DNA of 64,000 nt, from the NCBI RefSeq assembly GCF_036322805.1, contig NZ_AP027272.1, positions 930,001 to 994,000 on the forward strand, given 5' to 3'. Of this stretch, positions 52,757-61,383 are shown in pieces. The notes under the pieces were generated by a model. The model was given only the letters and a program-made list of their open reading frames with translations, searched no databases and was not told the DNA's origin. The translations under genes were made by a program, and so were the position numbers. Position 1 is the stretch's first letter; every line of letters starts with the position of its first letter. Source of the stretch: Planctobacterium marinum (GTDB taxonomy: Bacteria > Pseudomonadota > Gammaproteobacteria > Enterobacterales > Alteromonadaceae).

Positions 52757-54661
52757 ATGAAGATTAATTTCAAGGTACTGAATACTATTCTTGTACTGCT
52801 ATTTGGTCAGTTACTCCTGCTCGCTCATTCGTGGGCGCAAGATTTTTCCCCCGGTCAGTTAAAAACAGCTTTAGTGGGGCAATTCATTAAGCACATTGAG
52901 TGGCCCGCGCTGGAACAGAACTCGCCACTGGTGGTTATCGTGCTGCGAGATCGCCTGATGTGGCAGGAACTCAAAGCACTTGATGGAGAGCAAATCGCCG
53001 GTAAAAGGGTTGCCGTGCGTTATTCAAATAATCTTGATGATCTGCGAAACGCTCACCTTGTCTATCTCCCTGAATCGGCATCAGATAACGTTGATAATAC
53101 TCTAGCGTTGATGCGCGGCAACGGCACCTTGGTCGTAACCGAAAACAGTGACACTCGACACAATATCATGATCAATATCACTGATAATGTGGCGACTTCT
53201 GAAGAGCGTTATTTTTTGAGCTTTGAGATTAACCGTCCCAACATCCTGTTTGAAAAACTCACCATTAATCCAGAATTAATTCTCTTTGGTGGCACCGAAT
53301 TAGATGTTGCTTCTTTATATCGCGAGACCGAAACGGCGATGCAAAATCTGCGCAGCGAAAACGCTCAAGCATTGCATGAGTTGGAAATAAAGCGACAAGA
53401 AGTGATAGCACAACAAAACGAGTTGCAGAATATGCAAAATGCGTCACTAGAGTTAACGCAGCAATTGCGCGCCAGCCAGCAGGATCTGGAAGCCAAACAA
53501 CAAGAGTTAGTGCAAGCAACTCAGCGATTAGAAAAACTGGACACTGATTACAATCGCGCTCGTGAAGAGTCGGCAGAGGAGCTAAAACAAGCCAATTTAG
53601 AGGTTCGTAAGCAGATCTCCGTATTAGCGGATTTGAAGAGGCAAATTGAAGAACGCAATGAGTTATTGCGTGAGCGGGAAAGTGCTATTGAGGCAAAAAA
53701 CCTGGAACTCAATCAGGCGTCAGAAAAGTTATTGGCAAAAACCGATGAAGTGGAACTGCAAGCTGCCGTTATCGATAAACAATTTTTGATAATCATTGGG
53801 ATAGTTGCGACTTTGCTGGTTTTCGCTGTGGGTATTTTGGTGGTGATCAAGATGTTCTTTAAAAATCGCACTATAACCCGACGATTAGAATCTACCCTGG
53901 AAACACTGAAAAATGCCCAGCAACAGCTGGTGGAATCAGAAAAGCTTGCTTCGTTAGGACAGATGGTGACGGGTGTTGCGCACGAGATCAATACACCCAT
54001 CGGTGTCGTAATAACCTCCTCAAGCAAAATTGGTGATGATGCCCAACAGTTGCACACTAAATTGCATAGTAACAGTATCAAGAAAAGCGAGATGGAACGT
54101 TTCCTGTCGATGTTGGTGGAAACTGACAAACTCATTCAAAGTAACCTGGCTCGCTGCTCTAATTTGATCCAAAATTTCAAACAGGTATCTGCCGATCAGG
54201 TGGTGGCTGAAAACCGTGATATTTATCTTAGAGATTACATCGAGGATGTCATGTCTACTCTCTCAGTGGTGATGCGCCGTAGTGGAGTGCAATGGAGCGT
54301 ATCTGGTGACAATCCCCCCAAAAACCTGGATCCAGGATTATTGAGTCAGGTCATAAATAATTTGGTGAACAACGCTATAAAGCACGCATTTACGGACATT
54401 GAACAGCCACATATTAGCATCGCAGTGACACAAACTGCCGCTGCTGACAGGCTAGAATTTGCTGACAACGGCGTTGGTATGGATACGTCCACCAGAAAGC
54501 GAATTTTCGATCCGTTCTTTACTACCAAACGCGGCGAGGGGGGGACAGGTCTGGGCATGAACATCGTTTATAACCTTGTTACCTCGAAACTCAAAGGTAC
54601 CGTTACAGTAGATAGCGAGCCGGGTGCAGGAACCCGTATCACTATTGATTTACCGCGTTAG
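52757..54661 (+). CDS. YfiR-domain (DUF4154) sensor histidine kinase
   Basis: A 634-residue fusion. A signal peptide (to HSWAQ) and a periplasmic DUF4154/YfiR-like domain (~30-190: LVGQFIKHIEWPALEQNSPL, GNGTLVVTENSD, LILFGGTELDVASLYRETET) precede a long coiled coil (~195-340). A membrane helix (~343-366) then leads to HisKA with phospho-acceptor His409 (MVTGVAHEINTPIGVV) and HATPase (LVNNAIKHAF, FADNGVGMD, GGTGLGMNIVYNLV). YfiR itself inhibits a separate diguanylate cyclase; here the same sensor is fused to a kinase. No response regulator is adjacent. It is co-transcribed with the receptor gene. Confidence 0.9.
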   Translation: MKINFKVLNTILVLLFGQLLLLAHSWAQDFSPGQLKTALVGQFIKHIEWPALEQNSPLVVIVLRDRLMWQELKALDGEQIAGKRVAVRYSNNLDDLRNAHLVYLPESASDNVDNTLALMRGNGTLVVTENSDTRHNIMINITDNVATSEERYFLSFEINRPNILFEKLTINPELILFGGTELDVASLYRETETAMQNLRSENAQALHELEIKRQEVIAQQNELQNMQNASLELTQQLRASQQDLEAKQQELVQATQRLEKLDTDYNRAREESAEELKQANLEVRKQISVLADLKRQIEERNELLRERESAIEAKNLELNQASEKLLAKTDEVELQAAVIDKQFLIIIGIVATLLVFAVGILVVIKMFFKNRTITRRLESTLETLKNAQQQLVESEKLASLGQMVTGVAHEINTPIGVVITSSSKIGDDAQQLHTKLHSNSIKKSEMERFLSMLVETDKLIQSNLARCSNLIQNFKQVSADQVVAENRDIYLRDYIEDVMSTLSVVMRRSGVQWSVSGDNPPKNLDPGLLSQVINNLVNNAIKHAFTDIEQPHISIAVTQTAAADRLEFADNGVGMDTSTRKRIFDPFFTTKRGEGGTGLGMNIVYNLVTSKLKGTVTVDSEPGAGTRITIDLPR

Positions 54662-54778
54662 TAATGTGTTTTTTTACCAGGCCTAATAGTTGACTGATTT
54701 ACTCAGGTATTAGATAATCTGGCGCAATTCGCCATCATGACCGGATGGTGCTCTAAATGTTGTTAAACCGAGGTATCA

Positions 54779-55123
54779 ATGTCCGACACGCCAGAATTTC
54801 CTATTAACTTTTCTGATGCAGCTGCTTTAAAGGTAAAAAGCCTGATCGAAGAGGAAGAAAATCCGGAACTGAAACTGCGTGTTTATGTAACCGGCGGTGG
54901 CTGTTCAGGGTTTCAGTATGGCTTCACTTTTGATGAGAAGGTCAATGACGGTGACATGGTTATCGAAAAGCAGACGGTTTCTTTGGTAGTGGATCCTATG
55001 AGCTTGCAATACCTCATGGGGGGCACTGTTGACTATAGTGAGGGCTTACACGGCGCTCGTTTCCTGGTGGACAACCCCAACGCGGAAACCACCTGCGGCT
55101 GCGGTTCCTCGTTTAGTATTTAA
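54779..55123 (+). CDS. erpA: Iron-sulphur cluster insertion protein ErpA
   Basis: A 114-residue A-type carrier with the three ligand cysteines Cys42 ([11 protein letters not shown]), Cys106 and Cys108 ([11 protein letters not shown]). It passes [4Fe-4S] clusters to apo-enzymes such as IspG/Isp[20 protein letters not shown] is the typical ErpA start. It stands alone. Confidence 0.96.
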   Translation: MSDTPEFPINFSDAAALKVKSLIEEEENPELKLRVYVTGGGCSGFQYGFTFDEKVNDGDMVIEKQTVSLVVDPMSLQYLMGGTVDYSEGLHGARFLVDNPNAETTCGCGSSFSI

Positions 55124-55309
55124 ACTTTTTCTACTCACCTTTTAGCCGTATTCGCAACTGTATTTAATCAGTTGCGTTTTGTCACACTTTTTGTAAGGTT
55201 TTTGACCAATTTTTGATAGTTTTTCTGGTCATTTGCCTTAAAATAATCCCTTGTTTTACGTTTCATCGTCTTCTCTGGCGATGGCGTCAATTGTTCGCAA
55301 GGATTGTTC

Positions 55310-56404
55310 ATGTCTGCTTTGATTACCCGGTTTCGTCAGCAGCCTGTTTGGCTGGCATTAATTATCACCTTATTTCTTATCCTATGGATCGCTTCCGGCA
55401 TGGTGTCTGGTCAAACCGAAGGGCCGGTTAGAGAAAAGCATGAGGCACCGCTACAAAAGGTGGAGGTGACTACTTTTGTGGCAGACAAAGTCAATAAAGA
55501 GGTTTCGGTTTATGGTCGAACTGAGCCCGACAGGGAAGCCGTGCTTAAGGCTGAATTTGCCGCACAAGTCATCGATATTTTGGTGACAGAAGGCAGCAAA
55601 GTAGAAAAAGGCGCGCTGCTATTCAAACTGGATGAAAGAGATCTGCAACAGCAATTACGCTCTGCGGAGGCAACGGTTACCCAACGAAAACTGGAACTGC
55701 AAGGTGCAGAATCATTAAAACAAAAAGGTCTGCAGTCTGAAGTTAATATCGCTCAAGCAATGGCCAATTTAGAATTGGCAAAGTCACAGTTGGTGAGTTT
55801 GCAAATCATGTTGCAAAACACAGAGATAAAAGCCCCCTATGCCGGGGTATTAAATACCCATGAAGTGGAAATTGGGGACTATGTCAAAGTCGGCGATCCG
55901 GTAGCCACCTTAGTCGATCTCGATCCTTTGGTCATCAGAGCTGATGTTACTGAGAATGATGTTGCTGCATTGCGCAAAGGCCAGGCGGCAATAGCGAGAT
56001 TGGTATCAGGACAAAAAGTCGCAGGTGAAGTCCGTTATATTGCTGCAGTCTCTAACGAGGGCACCAACACCTTTAAAGTGGAAGTGGCCGTACCCAACGC
56101 CGATGGTCAATATCTGGCGGGTATGAGTACACAACTCATTATCCCCTTGCAGGAGACATTGGCAGTACGTGTTACTCCTGCCGTGATGTCACTGGATGAG
56201 CGCGGTGAATTGGGTGTGAAAACGGTGGGAGAGGACGATACAGTGCACTTTGTACCTATTGATATGGTGAAGAGTGACAGTGAAGGTGTTTGGTTAAGTG
56301 GCCTGGGACCTCAAGCAGACATCATTACATTAGGGCAAGGCTTTGTGCGTGATGGTGACAAAGTGGAAGTGGTGCGCGCTTCTGATATTGCGCAGGTGAA
56401 CTAA
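55310..56404 (+). CDS. RND efflux periplasmic adaptor (second pump)
   Basis: A 364-residue adaptor from ATG 55310 (MSALITRFRQQPVWLALIIT); the frame opens at a TTG two codons earlier. Membrane anchor (~14-32), lipoyl halves (DREAVLKAEFAAQVIDILV and IKAPYAGVLNTHEVEIGDYV) and a helical hairpin are seen. The stop codon overlaps the permease ATG (TAATG), so the two are coupled. It differs clearly from the adaptor at 39716. Confidence 0.93.
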   Translation: MSALITRFRQQPVWLALIITLFLILWIASGMVSGQTEGPVREKHEAPLQKVEVTTFVADKVNKEVSVYGRTEPDREAVLKAEFAAQVIDILVTEGSKVEKGALLFKLDERDLQQQLRSAEATVTQRKLELQGAESLKQKGLQSEVNIAQAMANLELAKSQLVSLQIMLQNTEIKAPYAGVLNTHEVEIGDYVKVGDPVATLVDLDPLVIRADVTENDVAALRKGQAAIARLVSGQKVAGEVRYIAAVSNEGTNTFKVEVAVPNADGQYLAGMSTQLIIPLQETLAVRVTPAVMSLDERGELGVKTVGEDDTVHFVPIDMVKSDSEGVWLSGLGPQADIITLGQGFVRDGDKVEVVRASDIAQVN

Positions 56405-59400
56405 TGCGAGGCTTAATTTCTTCCTTGTTAACCCGTACTCGTACGGTGCTGATGATCTTCCTGTTGTTGTTGATCTCAGGCACAGTGACTTACATCAATA
56501 TTCCCAAGGAATCCAACCCCGACATTCCTATTCCTTTTATCTATGTTTCCATAGTACATGACGGTATCTCACCGGAAGATGCTGAGCGCATGCTGGTAAA
56601 ACCCATGGAAAAGGAATTACGCTCCATCGAAGGTGTGAAGGAAATGACCGCCAATGCCGGCGAAGGTCACGCCAGTATCACTCTTGAGTTTTTGGCTGGA
56701 ACAGATTCTAAAGTGGCACTGGCAGATGTGCGGGATAAAGTGACTGTTGCCCGAGGAAAGTTGCCCTCGGATAGTGAAGAGCCCACTATTCACGAAGTTA
56801 CAATGGCAGGACAGCAGCCCGTGGTGACAGTGGTGCTATCGGGTGAAGTCAGCGAGCGGGCGTTGATTAGTTTAGCCAGAGAGCTGAAAAATCGCCTTGA
56901 AGGCATTAAAGAAGTACTGGAAGTGGAAGTGGGAGGACAGCGTGAAGATCAGGTGGAAATTATCGTAGATCCACTACTTCTGGAGAGCTACGGACTGGAC
57001 CAGAATGATATCCTTAATCTGCTTTCCCGTAATAATCGCTTGGTACCCGCGGGTACACTAGATACTGGCGCAGGAAGCTTTGCTGTAAAAGTACCATCGG
57101 TTTTTGAAACCGTGAAAGACATTTTTGAGCAACCTATCAAGGTGGAGGGGGACCGGGTGATTACCTTCCAGGATGTAGCCACCATTCGACGTGCCTACAA
57201 AGACGCCAACAGTTTTGCCCGTGTAAACGGCAGTGCTTCGGTCTCCCTGGAAGTGAAAAAACGTCCTGGTGAGAACATCATAGATACCGTGGCAAAAGTA
57301 AAAACCATGATTGGCGCGGCTCAGCAAACCGCACTTTGGCCCAATAGTGTCGAGGTGGCGTACACTGGTGATCAAACTAAAGATGTACTGATGATGCTCA
57401 GTGATTTGCAGAACAATGTCAGTACCGCCGTGCTCTTAGTGGCAATTGTTATCGTAGCTATTCTGGGGATCCGCACGGCAACTTTGGTAGGCATTGCCAT
57501 TCCCGGCTCCTTTCTTACAGGAATACTGTTAATTTCATTGTTCGGCTACACCTTGAATATGGTGGTGCTGTTTTCCTTGATAATGGCGGTGGGTATGCTG
57601 GTGGACGGCGCCATTGTGGTGACCGAATATGCCGACCGATTGATGAGTGAAGGGGGCGATCGTAAACAAGCGTATGCCCGAGCTGCTCAGCGCATGGCGT
57701 GGCCAATCATTGCTTCCACAGCAACAACATTAGCTGCATTTGCACCCTTAATGTTCTGGCCCGGCATGATGGGCGAATTCATGAAGTATTTGCCCTTTAC
57801 CCTTATTGCTACCTTGTCGGCATCCTTGCTGATGGCCCTGATCTTTGTGCCTACTTTAGGCACCATAATTGGCAAGCCCCGCTATGTGACGCCCGAAGCC
57901 AAAGCGCAAATGATTCAGGCGGAAGAAGGGGACATTCGCACCCTGTCTGGCTTCACTGGTAAATACGTGCGGGTATTGGACAAACTTATCTATCACCCCT
58001 GGAAAGTCTTAATGGCAGCCATCGTCATTGCGATAATGTCTTACACTGCATATGGTGTTTCCGGTTTGGGTGTGGAATTTTTCCCCCATGTTGACAGCCC
58101 CGGTATCAATATAAATGTGCGCTCACACGGTGATTTATCCATTTATGAAAAAGATGCGGTGGTGCGCAAGGTGGAAAATCGTTTGCTGGATATGGACGAA
58201 GTGGAGACCCTGTATGCACGCACTGGTGGGGAGCAAGTGGGTTACTTGCGACTCAATCTTGTAGACTGGCAATACCGACGTCATTCCGACGAAATCCTTA
58301 AAGAGGTACAGCAGCGATTACGAGACTTACCGGGACTGGACCTGGAAATCACGCCAGATCAAAATGGCCCGCAAAGTGGTAAAGATTTACAAATCCAATT
58401 GGCTTCTCGTTATCCGGAACTATTGGATGAAGCAGCATTAAAAATTCGACGTGCTCTGGATGCCAATGAGAGTTTTACTGCTGTGAGCGACACTGCTACT
58501 AAGCCCGGTCTGGAGTGGATGTTGAAAGTGGAGCGCAGTGATGCTGCGCGTTTTGGTGCTGATGCCACCTTGGTGGGTAACACGGTTCAGTTTGTTACCG
58601 CAGGTTTGAAGATTGGCGAATATCGGCCCGATGACGTGGATGACGAAATTGATATTCGTGTGCGTTTTCCCGAAGAAGACCGATACATAGGCAAACTTGA
58701 CGAATTGCGGGTGAAAACCGCCACTGGTCTGGTGCCAATTTCCAACTTTGTGGAGCGCAAGGCGCAGCCTAAAACCGATCTTATTCGTCATATTGATAGT
58801 CGCCGGGTTATTCGCGTAGAGGCAAATATGGTGCCTGGTATTTTGCTGGACCAAGAATTGCCTAAACTAAAAGAACAGCTACCCACACTAAACATTAATC
58901 CCAATGTAGAAATCACTATCAAGGGGCAAAATGAGCAGCAGCAAGAATCACAGGATTTCCTGGTTAATGCCTTCCTCGTGGCATTATTTGTCATGGCGAT
59001 TATTCTGGTTACTCAGTTCAACAGTTTTTATCAGGCATTTTTGATTTTAAGTGCCGTTCTGTTTTCTACTGTTGGGGTCTTCCTGGGGCTTGCCATAGTT
59101 CAGAAGCCATTTGGTATTGTGATGTCTGGCATCGGCGTGATTTCTCTGGCGGGTATTGTGGTAAACAATAACATTGTACTTATCGATACCTTCAATATCT
59201 TGCGCCGTGAAGGTATTCCGGCCATGGAAGCGATATTGCGCACCGGTGCGCAACGTCTTCGCCCGGTGATGATGACGACTGTCACCACGATTCTGGGTTT
59301 GCTGCCGATGGTACTGGAAATTAATATTGACGTTATCGGACGCAACGTTGAGTTGGGTGGCCCATCTACTCAGTGGTGGTCGCAACTGGCGACAGCGGTT

Positions 59401-59544
59401 GCGGGTGGACTGGCATTTGCGACAGTATTAACATTGGTGTTAACACCTTGCCTGTTAGCGTTAAAAGTGAGACGAGATTTGCGCAAGCAAACCATTAAGT
59501 CCAGCAACAATGACGCTGATATGATACCGCAAGTGGCGAAATAA
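56404..59544 (+). CDS. RND efflux inner-membrane permease (second pump)
   Basis: A 1,046-residue permease with twelve helices. It has IPKESNPDIPIPFIYVSIVH near the start (the heavy-metal/CusA-like and HAE1-like families both start this way), the helix 4 relay residues in MAVGMLVDGAIVVTEYADRL, and LAGIVVNNNIVLIDTFNILR in the second half. The sequence is closer to HAE1-type pumps from the NPDIPIPFI and VNNNIVL motifs. Substrate unknown. A glutathione-transferase-like gene follows after 23 bases. Confidence 0.95.
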   Translation: MRGLISSLLTRTRTVLMIFLLLLISGTVTYINIPKESNPDIPIPFIYVSIVHDGISPEDAERMLVKPMEKELRSIEGVKEMTANAGEGHASITLEFLAGTDSKVALADVRDKVTVARGKLPSDSEEPTIHEVTMAGQQPVVTVVLSGEVSERALISLARELKNRLEGIKEVLEVEVGGQREDQVEIIVDPLLLESYGLDQNDILNLLSRNNRLVPAGTLDTGAGSFAVKVPSVFETVKDIFEQPIKVEGDRVITFQDVATIRRAYKDANSFARVNGSASVSLEVKKRPGENIIDTVAKVKTMIGAAQQTALWPNSVEVAYTGDQTKDVLMMLSDLQNNVSTAVLLVAIVIVAILGIRTATLVGIAIPGSFLTGILLISLFGYTLNMVVLFSLIMAVGMLVDGAIVVTEYADRLMSEGGDRKQAYARAAQRMAWPIIASTATTLAAFAPLMFWPGMMGEFMKYLPFTLIATLSASLLMALIFVPTLGTIIGKPRYVTPEAKAQMIQAEEGDIRTLSGFTGKYVRVLDKLIYHPWKVLMAAIVIAIMSYTAYGVSGLGVEFFPHVDSPGININVRSHGDLSIYEKDAVVRKVENRLLDMDEVETLYARTGGEQVGYLRLNLVDWQYRRHSDEILKEVQQRLRDLPGLDLEITPDQNGPQSGKDLQIQLASRYPELLDEAALKIRRALDANESFTAVSDTATKPGLEWMLKVERSDAARFGADATLVGNTVQFVTAGLKIGEYRPDDVDDEIDIRVRFPEEDRYIGKLDELRVKTATGLVPISNFVERKAQPKTDLIRHIDSRRVIRVEANMVPGILLDQELPKLKEQLPTLNINPNVEITIKGQNEQQQESQDFLVNAFLVALFVMAIILVTQFNSFYQAFLILSAVLFSTVGVFLGLAIVQKPFGIVMSGIGVISLAGIVVNNNIVLIDTFNILRREGIPAMEAILRTGAQRLRPVMMTTVTTILGLLPMVLEINIDVIGRNVELGGPSTQWWSQLATAVAGGLAFATVLTLVLTPCLLALKVRRDLRKQTIKSSNNDADMIPQVAK

Positions 59545-59567
59545 TCGGATAACCTTAAGGAATACCC

Positions 59568-60143
59568 ATGTTAAAACTTTACGGCTCTACGACTTCTCCC
59601 TACGTTCGTCGCATTCGAATGTTGCTAGCCAATGTTGAGCATGATTTTGTCAACATGCAGATTTTTGCTGGCAAAGATCGCGATTATCTGATGTCGAAAA
59701 ATCCAACTCTGAAAGTACCAATGCTGGAGGATGGTGAAGACATTATTTACGACTCTCGAGTGATATTCCGTTATCTGGTGGAAAAGTACAGCTTACCCGC
59801 TTTAACCTGGCAGCAAGAAAACCTGCTTACTGTTATTGATTCCATCAATGATTCACTGGTGCAATTGCTTTTATTGCAACGCTCTGACATCGAATCCGAC
59901 GACGACAAACTCTATTTTAAGTTGCAGGATGAGCGAGTCAGTCACGCCTTCTCTCATCTCAATAACGCGGTTGAGCAAGGTGCCTTCAATCATTGGGAAT
60001 ATCCCGAAATTTGTCTGTTTTGTTTATTGGACTGGACTGCCTTCAGACAACTTCATGAACTGGCCAGTTACCCCGCCTTGTTGGAGTTTTTGAGCCAGCA
60101 CAAGTCTCGAATTGAGGCCTCTTCAACCGATCCGCGCGAATAA
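59568..60143 (+). CDS. Glutathione S-transferase family protein
   Basis: A 191-residue protein with an N-terminal thioredoxin-fold domain (MLKLYGSTTSPYVRRIRMLL, NPTLKVPMLEDGEDIIYDSR; the cis-Pro is in KVPML) and an all-helical C-terminal domain. The catalytic position in TTSPYVRR is Ser/Tyr-type rather than a CPxC glutaredoxin. Similar to GST proteins of marine gammaproteobacteria. It lies 23 bases after the RND permease, so it may belong to the same operon; detoxification is inferred. Confidence 0.88.
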   Translation: MLKLYGSTTSPYVRRIRMLLANVEHDFVNMQIFAGKDRDYLMSKNPTLKVPMLEDGEDIIYDSRVIFRYLVEKYSLPALTWQQENLLTVIDSINDSLVQLLLLQRSDIESDDDKLYFKLQDERVSHAFSHLNNAVEQGAFNHWEYPEICLFCLLDWTAFRQLHELASYPALLEFLSQHKSRIEASSTDPRE

Positions 60144-60160
60144 TTCTCTTGCTTTCAGGT

Positions 60161-60544
60161 ATGCATCATGTGGCGATAATCTGTAGTGATTATCGTCGCG
60201 CCAAACAGTTTTACAGCGAAATACTCGGTTTGCGAATCGTTGCTGAAAACTATCGGGAAGAACGAGATAGCTATAAGTTAGATTTATTGTTGCCTGATGG
60301 TACTCAAATTGAGTTATTTTCCTTTCCTGAACCGCCGTCACGTCCCAGCCAACCGGAAGCCTGTGGTTTGCGTCACCTGTGTTTTCGCACTGAAAATCTG
60401 GAAGACAGCATTCGTCATTTAAAAACACACGATGTCGAAGTTGAGCCTGTAAGAGTAGATCCTTACACAGGGGCGCGTTTTACTTTCTTTCAGGATCCTG
60501 ATGGCTTGCCGCTGGAGCTTTATGAGATTATTCAGCATAAATAA
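60161..60544 (+). CDS. VOC-family glyoxalase-like protein (YaeR/GloA2 type)
   Basis: A 127-residue protein from ATG 60161 (MHHVAIICSDYRRAKQFYSE); the open frame starts four codons earlier at a TTG. It has one pair of beta-alpha-beta-beta-beta motifs with metal-ligand positions His (HHVAII), Glu (IELFSF), His (GLRHLCF) and Glu (LELYEI). YaeR/GloA2 proteins resemble lactoylglutathione lyase but the substrate is not settled. It follows the GST gene after 17 bases. Confidence 0.9.
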   Translation: MHHVAIICSDYRRAKQFYSEILGLRIVAENYREERDSYKLDLLLPDGTQIELFSFPEPPSRPSQPEACGLRHLCFRTENLEDSIRHLKTHDVEVEPVRVDPYTGARFTFFQDPDGLPLELYEIIQHK

Positions 60545-60607
60545 TTCTGGGGATCCTTTTCTTAAGGATTCTGCAACAGCGTGTTTTTCTCATGCTCTTT
60601 GATTCTT

Positions 60608-60645
60608 CTGTAATGTCCTTGTTGTGACCTGTAATCCCCTGTAAT
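60608..60645 (+). repeat. Three CTGTAAT repeats upstream of the small DUF1842-like gene
   Basis: CTGTAAT occurs at 60608-60614, 60629-60635 and 60639-60645; the last two are spaced by exactly 10 bases (CCTGTAATCC CCTGTAATAA), about one helical turn, as in sites for OmpR-family regulators. They lie 104-141 bases before the start at 60749. Confidence 0.4.
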
Positions 60646-60748
60646 AACAAAGCTAAAATAGCTCAACTAAATTAGACCTGTCGCTTCGGCAAACACCATT
60701 CCCAAATGCCGGAGAGATCTAAGATTAATTATTGATTAAGGAGTTATC

Positions 60749-61138
60749 ATGTCAGATACAGGTCTATATTTATTAAAGCTGGGTTTCAAACCTCAAGAAG
60801 GTATTGTTGGTGCAGGTTCAATGACGCTTGCTGTTACAGTGAATGCTGCGACAGGTGAATTACACGGCCAGGCACAGGGTACAGTATTGGAAGGTACAGA
60901 ACATCCGCAATCCTTCAGTGCAAAAGTGACAGGTTCAATGCACAGCACGGGATTTGGCACTATTGTAAAAGTCGGTGCTGTATCGGGTGAAGCGGCAGTG
61001 CCTTTCACGCCTCCAGCGATTGGTTTTTCTTCCGTACCTTTTGCAGCTAGTTTTAGCCTGGATTCCGACTGGAAAGGCGAAGGCCAATTTTCATTAGGCA
61101 AAGAAGCCTACAAATCAGATGTATCCATGATCGACTAA
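60749..61138 (+). CDS. DUF1842-like small beta-rich protein
   Basis: A 129-residue protein without signal peptide or membrane helix. AAGGAG precedes the ATG. It is made of Gly/Ser/Val-rich strands (LYLLKLGFKPQEGIVGAGSM, VTVNAATGELHGQAQGTVLE, KVTGSMHSTGFGTIVKVGAV), resembling DUF1842 proteins of unknown role. I am not certain of the family. Strong ribosome binding and a clean frame support expression. It is downstream of the CTGTAAT repeats. Confidence 0.7.
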   Translation: MSDTGLYLLKLGFKPQEGIVGAGSMTLAVTVNAATGELHGQAQGTVLEGTEHPQSFSAKVTGSMHSTGFGTIVKVGAVSGEAAVPFTPPAIGFSSVPFAASFSLDSDWKGEGQFSLGKEAYKSDVSMID

Positions 61139-61383
61139 GCAACAAGTTGAAATTGTGATTGCGCCGAACCAAAATCGGCGTAGTCACTCTGCAAATCTCC
61201 GTTAATTACTGTACTTATTTCATTCATTTCTGATTGGCAAAAAATTACCCGTATTGAAAACGCCAGACGATAACGATTTAGCTAACTTTCTTCAAACTGT
61301 ACTGGTTTTTAACAAGGAGCTTTGACGAGACAATATCTGCTATCTATGATTGTTATTTGAGCGTTATATTACGGAATGTTTTG

